Below are positions 58,266 to 64,000 of a stretch of 64,000 nt of DNA, one piece after another (within the stretch, counting starts at the first letter, position 1; each line of letters opens with the position of its first letter). The position numbers and the translations under genes are program-made. A model generated the notes under the pieces. It was not told the DNA's origin. It worked only from the letters and a program-made list of their open reading frames with translations, and did not search any database. Source of the DNA: Rhynchosporium graminicola (taxonomy: Eukaryota > Ascomycota > Leotiomycetes > Helotiales > Ploettnerulaceae); NCBI GenBank assembly GCA_900074885.1, contig FJUW01000033.1, forward strand, positions 556,556 through 620,555, given 5' to 3'.

Positions 58266-59701
58266 CTCCTCAGAATTACTACTGCTAGGTAGTAGGCTCG
58301 ACTCTCGCAGATCTGCTATCGATAGAAACTTACTCCTAGCTCTCTTCTGTGGTCGATTTAGAGGTAATTAAGGTTCAGGTAGTCGATATTCATAATCTAG
58401 AGGAGGTATATTAAGTTGAGGGTATATCAGAGGTTAAAAATAGCCCTATAAGCTAGGAGTATAAGGAGATTATACCGGAGGAAGTTAAGGAGGTTACATT
58501 ATAGGGTACTAATATGGGAAGCTATTTAGAGGCTAATAAGGCGTCTGCAGAGGGTATTAGGCTCCTGTTCGACGTTCCGGTAATAAAGATAAATCATAGT
58601 AAGACTCTCTCTTCTTCTTCTTCCTCCCTCTTCTCTCCTTTACTTCTTCTGCCTCTCGACGCCTAGTAAGCTCTCTTGATACGTCTCCTCTATAAAGTAT
58701 AGAAGGCTTATTAATTATAGTAACTCCTTCTTCAATATCATAGCCCTAGCGAGTTAAATCAGCTCCTGAAAAGTAATAGTGCTTATCATTATTTACTTAG
58801 TAAAAGCAAGTATTTAAACTATAAGAGCTAACTTTATAAGCTTATAGTACTTGAATTAAGGTTAAGAGCTCCTTAAAAGTTCTTTTTTCAGCTTAATAGC
58901 TTAGTTTCTCCTCCTCTATTAACTATATTATCGCTATACGAGGTTTCTTAAGCTTTAGCACCTCCTCTCTCTCCTCTCTCAGATCTCCATATATACGCTT
59001 TAGAATAGTAATAATTAGAGGCTTTACTAGTACTAGATCTTTCTATAGAAGTCGAACTATACTCTAAGGAGTTAAGACAATACTAAAGCAAATCTGGAGT
59101 CTAAGTATCTTCTTCTTACCTTTAGCTCCCTAGTTTAAAAGTTGTTTAATAATATAGTTAAAATCAGCTGAATTACTAATATCTACCTTAGTCGGATTAC
59201 TATTAGCTCTATACGTAGCGTATTAGCAAGTATAATCTCTTCTTAGGCTAGAAATACCCCTTGAATTAATAGTATTATCTGCTACCTCTCTAGTAGTCTC
59301 CTAATCGATTAGTAAGTATATCCCTCCTCTCCTAGCTTATTTAAAACACTACTAATTATACTACTAATACGCTCGCTATCTAGGTAGTATCGAATTTCTA
59401 ACTCTATAACTTATATAATAAACTGCAGAGGCGAAGAAGAGAGTATAATCGATTCTAGTGGAGGTAGAGGCGTCGATTAGCTTACTATAGCTGGTAGTAG
59501 TACTATAGCTAGTACTAGTACTGCAACTGAGTCTATAGTAGGCTCAGTAGACTCAGTTATAGTACTCTTAGTATTGATTTTCAGGGTTATTTTAGCTAGT
59601 TGTACTAGCGCAGAAGGTAGTCAAGTACATGGTTTAGTCGATTTACGTCCTTTTAGAGCTTTTATACTAATCTTGGAAGCAGATTTAGGAGGTATAGCCG
59701 C

Positions 59702-59891
59702 AGACTTAATATATACTCTATAGATCAAGAGCTTCAAAAAGAAGTAGTTTAGAGGCAAATCGGTATAGTATTTATAGAGCTTTAGTAGTTTCTAGTTCTG
59801 ACAATTATAGCACATCAATATTTAGTGGTGTTCACACCAAAAGGCGGTGTACCGGCGTTATTTACTAAAGAATCACGCTAAACCGAAGAAT
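59702..59891 (-). repeat. right terminal inverted repeat (190 bp)
   Basis: Reverse complement of 54882-55071 with mostly transition differences. Confidence 0.85.
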
Positions 59892-61670
59892 AGCTTATAC
59901 ATGAGACTCCCAGAGCAACACAGAGAGAGAAATCGACCGAGGTTTCCGGCTTAATAACAAGGAAATTATACATACGCTTTTGAGAATCTCCTGGTAAAGC
60001 GAGCAGCAGGTGGTCCATCATGCCTACAAGTGTCTTGAACTGAATTACTTACTTCTAACTGACTTCAGACTGAGATGAAAAGTGATTGGCCTAAGTAGCA
60101 GGCTTATAGAAGATGCGTTCTGTTCTACAGAGGAATAGGAGGACACGACCAGACCCAATCTAAGCAATAATCTAGGCCAAAGCCATCTCAGCCTGAGCGA
60201 GCGGGGTTCGGATGGCCGCGCAGATCAAGACCCCTCCCTCTTTCGGCGATAGGTCCATCGAGCGGGAGGACTGGAAGTAGGTATCTAGGCGGTTGACCGA
60301 ACCAGCGGGCATAGAGATAGTAAAGCAGCGATGGAAGCCTGTGAACAACAAGAGGTAGGACATTGGGAACTGCCATCTGAGACCGGCAGTTGACTAACAT
60401 CTGGAACTGGAAAGGAAAGGGATAACAGAGACTTCAGACCTGGGGATTGTTGAATAATCAAATTATTCGTGCGTACGGGGAGGCGTGAAAAACAGACCTG
60501 ATCTCAGGGTTCTTCAAATAACCCAAAGATTTCCTCTTCCTGGTGTGTCTGAGATCGTTCGGAGTGGCAACGAAGATTTTCCATATCGAGACAGACAATA
60601 ATAACGAGAGATCCATATATCCGTCATAACTCCGAACCCCGACCAGGCGGTCAGGCCAGCTCACGGTGTACGGTATTATTCGCGCACCAAACAGGCGAGA
60701 ACGAACGAAGAGAATCAATGAGAGGTCTCTTCTAGAACGAAACACTGTGGAAAGAATCAGCGAAGGCAAAACTCCGGATAATAGAACCAGTCTACCCGCG
60801 AGAAGCGCGTCTATCTTTTGGCAATACTTTGAATTAATTTGATTGATGCTTCTGAAGCAATCGATGTACTCTTACACGTGTCGAGCAAGCAATGCGGAAA
60901 GACCTTGTATTGCCGGAATGTCCGTATCCACTCTTTTGGCTAGCGCGGGATATTAATAAGCTTCCCGTCCGCTTCAGCCGATCCGTCGAGTTCTCAGAGC
61001 TTGACTGATTACCTTTCGCTGGTTTACTTGAAGTGTAGCTAGCTTCATCTGATCAGTTAGACACGGATAATTGTGTTGCGTTGCGTTGCGTTGCGTTGAG
61101 CTGCACTCGAAATATACTTACCCGTAGGTGGTAATCGAGCAGACCAGACCATATGGCTGTACCTTAGCTATCTATGGGAAGGTCGATATAAGGAGTCACG
61201 ATTGATAAATAGGCAGATAGACAGACACAACATTCATTCCTACCGAGCTATATTGATTCCACCATCTCTGCTTATGTACTCTCTATACTAGGGCCAATAT
61301 TGCTCACTCATCAACAAGCAGCAGACCAAGCAAGCAATACCCGGACATTGGCATTCAAGCTTAAAGCTTAAAGCAGCGTATGACGTACTAATCAGGCCTG
61401 GCCCCTGCAAACGAACCCAACCTGGCCCCGTCACTCGTTCGTCTGCTCGCTGCAGGGAAAAGAAGGGATGTTGTAAAGAGAAGAGACGCAACTAGGAAAA
61501 AAGGAACTCCTTCGATAATTGACTCTACTCGAACATCATATGTAATCATCCCAACTTCCACCACTTCATTCCTTTTGCGCCACTTCACCAACTTACGTGC
61601 ACTGCATCCATTCTGCTGCACCCTCATCGCACCACACACATACGACAGTCACGAAGGCAGGCTCGCAGCC
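59892..61670. other. intergenic, 5' flank of the DUF2985-like gene
   Basis: Short frames only (60172-60400, 60458-60769). A GCGTT pentamer tract lies at 61077-61099 and GATA/AGAC-rich words near 61205. Confidence 0.4.
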
Positions 61671-63860
61671 ATGGCCGAAAATAATACATTCCCAGCCCAA
61701 AACACCAATAACCTCCTCGTCCCCGACCCATCGCCTTACTTCCAAGATGCCGTTACAGGAAGAGAGCGTTCGAATTCTATGCGCTCGCAGCAGTCACAAC
61801 GATCCGGATCCGATTTCGGATCATCCACTCCTCTAGGGCTCGAGACTCCTAATGAGATGGGAGGGAGGAACCGGACTAGTATAAGGATACGACGAGGCAT
61901 ATCAAGTGTACAGGTTCCTACTTCGAGCGATCAATATGGAGCGGAAGGGTCGGGTTCGAGTTCTGGAGTGAGGAGGAATCGTAGTGTGAGTGATCCGCAG
62001 CGCGGACAAGCACTCGGTACTGGAGGAAGCTCGAGGCTAGGGAGAGGAGAGAGTTATATGCCTGAAGTCCGAGAGGAAAATGTTTCTCCTACGACAGGAA
62101 GAGCGACGGAACAGTTTCCCCCAATTTCGGAACAGGTTGACCGGGAGGACCATTATCAACAACAAGAGTCTGAACCAGAGAAGGAACAAGAGGTGATGAG
62201 ACCGGGGACTGCGCCAGAATCGACTTCGAGATGGAGGAATTTGAGAAGAGCAAAGACGAATGTTGGGTCTGATGCCGAGAAAGGAAAGGGAAAGGAGACA
62301 CAGAGTGCAGGCGGGTGGCAAAATCAGAATGAAAATGAGTACGAGGAAGATTTGGTGGATTTACTGGATCTTGTCGGTTGGTTGCCTTGTAATTCAACAC
62401 AAAATGGAATGGCTAATTTTATCAGATCCTGAAATCTCGACCTTGCAAACTCTCACCAATGTCCAGAACTCCCTATTCGTTCCAGATCTAGGCAAATATT
62501 TGAATCGACGGCCAACATATAATCTAACGAAACGCCCTACACAAGTTCCAGACAGCAGTACGTCAGGCAGTGACGACGAAACGATACCAGACGTACATCC
62601 AAAAGACGAGACTCGACCATCTGCACAGCGAGTCCTTACAGGAGCTACACTAAACACAATCACGTCACGCGTGAATGAGAAATACTATGCTGTATTACCC
62701 CATGGAGTGAGGATACCGAACTGGAGTGAGGAGGAGAAATTAGAACTTAATGATCATGTACGACATATGTTGCATTCGAGAAGGTCGAAATTCAAGCGGA
62801 GTATGAAGGGCTTTAAGCAATATGTATCGAAGCGTATGTTTTCGATCAGATCTGCTTCGTATTTCACTACTGACGTTCCCAGCTCTTGGCTTTTTTGTTA
62901 CTTTTTACGCAGTTTCAATCACTGCGTTTGGGTTGGCTTGGGTTCTCTTCCTGATCGGTAAGAGCGTTCCATCCAAGCACCTATTATGATCATTCACTGA
63001 CATCCACAGGATGGATCAATGTCGGCGGCTCCCGCAACTCGTACCTTGTTAACATCATCGATAACGTACTCGTCGCTCTTTTCGCCGTCATGGGCGACGG
63101 ACTCGCGCCTTTCCGCTGCATAGACACTTACCATATGATATACATTGCGCACTATCATCACTTAACCTGGCGTTTACGCCGCGAAAAGTCCCTCCCGAAA
63201 CTAGCCAATGACAGTGATCTTCCTGCAGTCCAGCCATCAGAAGTCCCCTCCCCAGAAGCCTCAGGAGATGCGAGCACGGATGTTGATGTGGAGAAACAAC
63301 AGCAGGAATACAGTGTGTTGAGTCCAGAACAAGTCAAGAAATTACAACATCATCAGAAGAAATTCGCGCGGAGTCATAGTTTCTATAAACCTCACGAAAC
63401 AGCCACCCACTACGCCTTCCCTCTCCGTCTCCTCGTTGCCATCGTCGTCCTCCTCGACTGCCACTCCCTCCTCCAAATAGCTCTCGGGACATGCACATGG
63501 GCAATATCTTACCACGTCCGTCCTTTCGCACTCACAACGGTCATCCTCTGCTGCTCCATAACCGTAAACATTACAGCGGGCATTTTAATCACAGTAGGCG
63601 ATCACAAGACTCGAAAGAAGGATGTCAGAGAGAAAATGGTCAGACAAGAGATGACGAAAGATGCCATTAAGAAAGTGGAGAAGAAGAGGAGACATGAGTT
63701 GAAGAAAGCGGGTATTATTGCGGACGGAGAGGCGAAGGAGAGTGCGCTTGATAATGAGGTTAAGGGCGGGACCGAGGAGGAGAGGAGTGCGCGGCAGAGT
63801 AGGAAGGCGTTGAGGATTGTTGATCCGAGCGCGGATGCGGCGGTACCTGAGAAGTTTTAG
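61671..63860 (+). CDS. DUF2985-like integral membrane protein
   Basis: Four exons (61671-62376, 62426-62833, 62883-62957, 63010-63860) with introns of 49, 49 and 52 bp encode 679 residues. The start at 61671 has a good context (cagccATGgcc); the frame is open further upstream without an ATG. The N-terminal 235 residues are Ser/Arg/Gln-rich and disordered. Then comes a conserved core: YAVLPHGVRIPNWSEEEKLELNDHVRHMLHSRRSKFKRSMKGF, PLGFFVTFYAVSITAFGLAW and VLFLIGWINVG (two close TM spans, joined over introns). IIDNVLVALFAVMGDGLAPFR, DTYHMIYIAHYHHLTWRLR and two further TM spans around FPLRLLVAIVVLLDCHSLLQ and TVILCCSITVNITAGIL follow. The C-terminus is a charged helix. The DUF assignment is from memory of this core; the cellular role is unknown. 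Confidence 0.8.
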
Positions 63861-64000
63861 AGTTTTTGTGGGGGAATGGATTTGGGAGGGCGGGATTCAT
63901 GTGTAGGTTTTGTGTATGTTTGGAAACCTTGTATGAGGGTGCGCTGGAAAAGCGAGGGTGCCAGTCGCGCATCACTATAATTGGACGGTAATACTTCTAG

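Larger units (their letters stand above)
54882..59891 (+). mobile_element. DNA transposon with 190-bp terminal inverted repeats, carrying a nested LTR element
   Basis: Bases 54882-55071 and 59702-59891 are inverted copies of each other, both starting ATTCTTCGGTTTAGCGTGAT on their own strand. They run in register for 190 bases with differences mainly A/G and C/T. Between them lies about 4.6 kb of extremely AT-rich, TA-rich sequence typical of RIP. The left interior encodes a Tc1/mariner-like transposase N-terminus. The transposase frame stops where an LTR retroelement is inserted at 55524. No target-site duplication could be fixed. Confidence 0.8.

Noticed and set aside
60172..60769. Three short minus frames right of the transposon island
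   Set aside because: Short, no domain, and mutually overlapping in different frames.

Overview
The window is nuclear DNA of a filamentous ascomycete (Pezizomycotina; Leotiomycetes is possible but only a guess). Evidence: many short introns (about 40-130 bp, GT..AG, often with a CTAAC/CTGAC-like branch site), a Zn2Cys6 regulator, a WSC-domain sensor, an NCS1 permease and a PHO84-type transporter, a tRNA-Pro with a small intron, and transposon relics carrying C:G to T:A transitions that look like repeat-induced point mutation (RIP). All gene models below were spliced by eye. Exon phases were checked and each model closes in frame.

Layout. 1-8.1 kb: 3' part of a phosphate transporter (+), a six-exon APH-fold kinase (-), an unrecognised 203-residue protein (+) and an FMN-dependent alkanesulfonate monooxygenase (-). 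8.1-12.7 kb: gene-poor, with an inverted GAGTT/CTCAA repeat field and the first microsatellites. 12.7-19.1 kb: WSC sensor (-), an intergenic region unusually dense in different microsatellites, and a DUF1330-like protein (-). 20-23.5 kb: a large kelch/transmembrane/long-tail protein (+). 24.2-31.6 kb: a gene graveyard with three broken short-chain dehydrogenases, a wax-synthase-like acyltransferase with a damaged C-terminus, and one intact secreted or anchored repeat protein. 31.8-42.4 kb: a predicted nitrogen-scavenging cluster. 42.6-43.9 kb: a RIP-mutated Tc1/mariner relic. 44-54.8 kb: sparse, with a tRNA-Pro, an APH-fold kinase and several very small candidate genes. 54.9-59.9 kb: an AT-rich island that resolves into a DNA transposon with 190-bp terminal inverted repeats, with an LTR retroelement (271-bp LTRs) nested inside. 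61.7-63.9 kb: a four-exon integral-membrane DUF2985-like gene (+).

The most notable system is at 31.8-42.4 kb. One spliced gene encodes a 720-residue fusion of an isochorismatase-fold cysteine hydrolase, closely resembling biuret hydrolase, with an amidase resembling the amidase domain of allophanate hydrolase. Consecutive steps (biuret to allophanate, then allophanate deamination) would sit on one polypeptide. The facing neighbour is an NCS1-type permease whose upstream region carries at least six HGATAR (AreA/GATA-type) sites, followed by a Zn2Cys6 transcription factor. A self-contained uptake, two-step hydrolysis and regulation module for biuret or a related ureide is inferred; the substrate is not proven by sequence.
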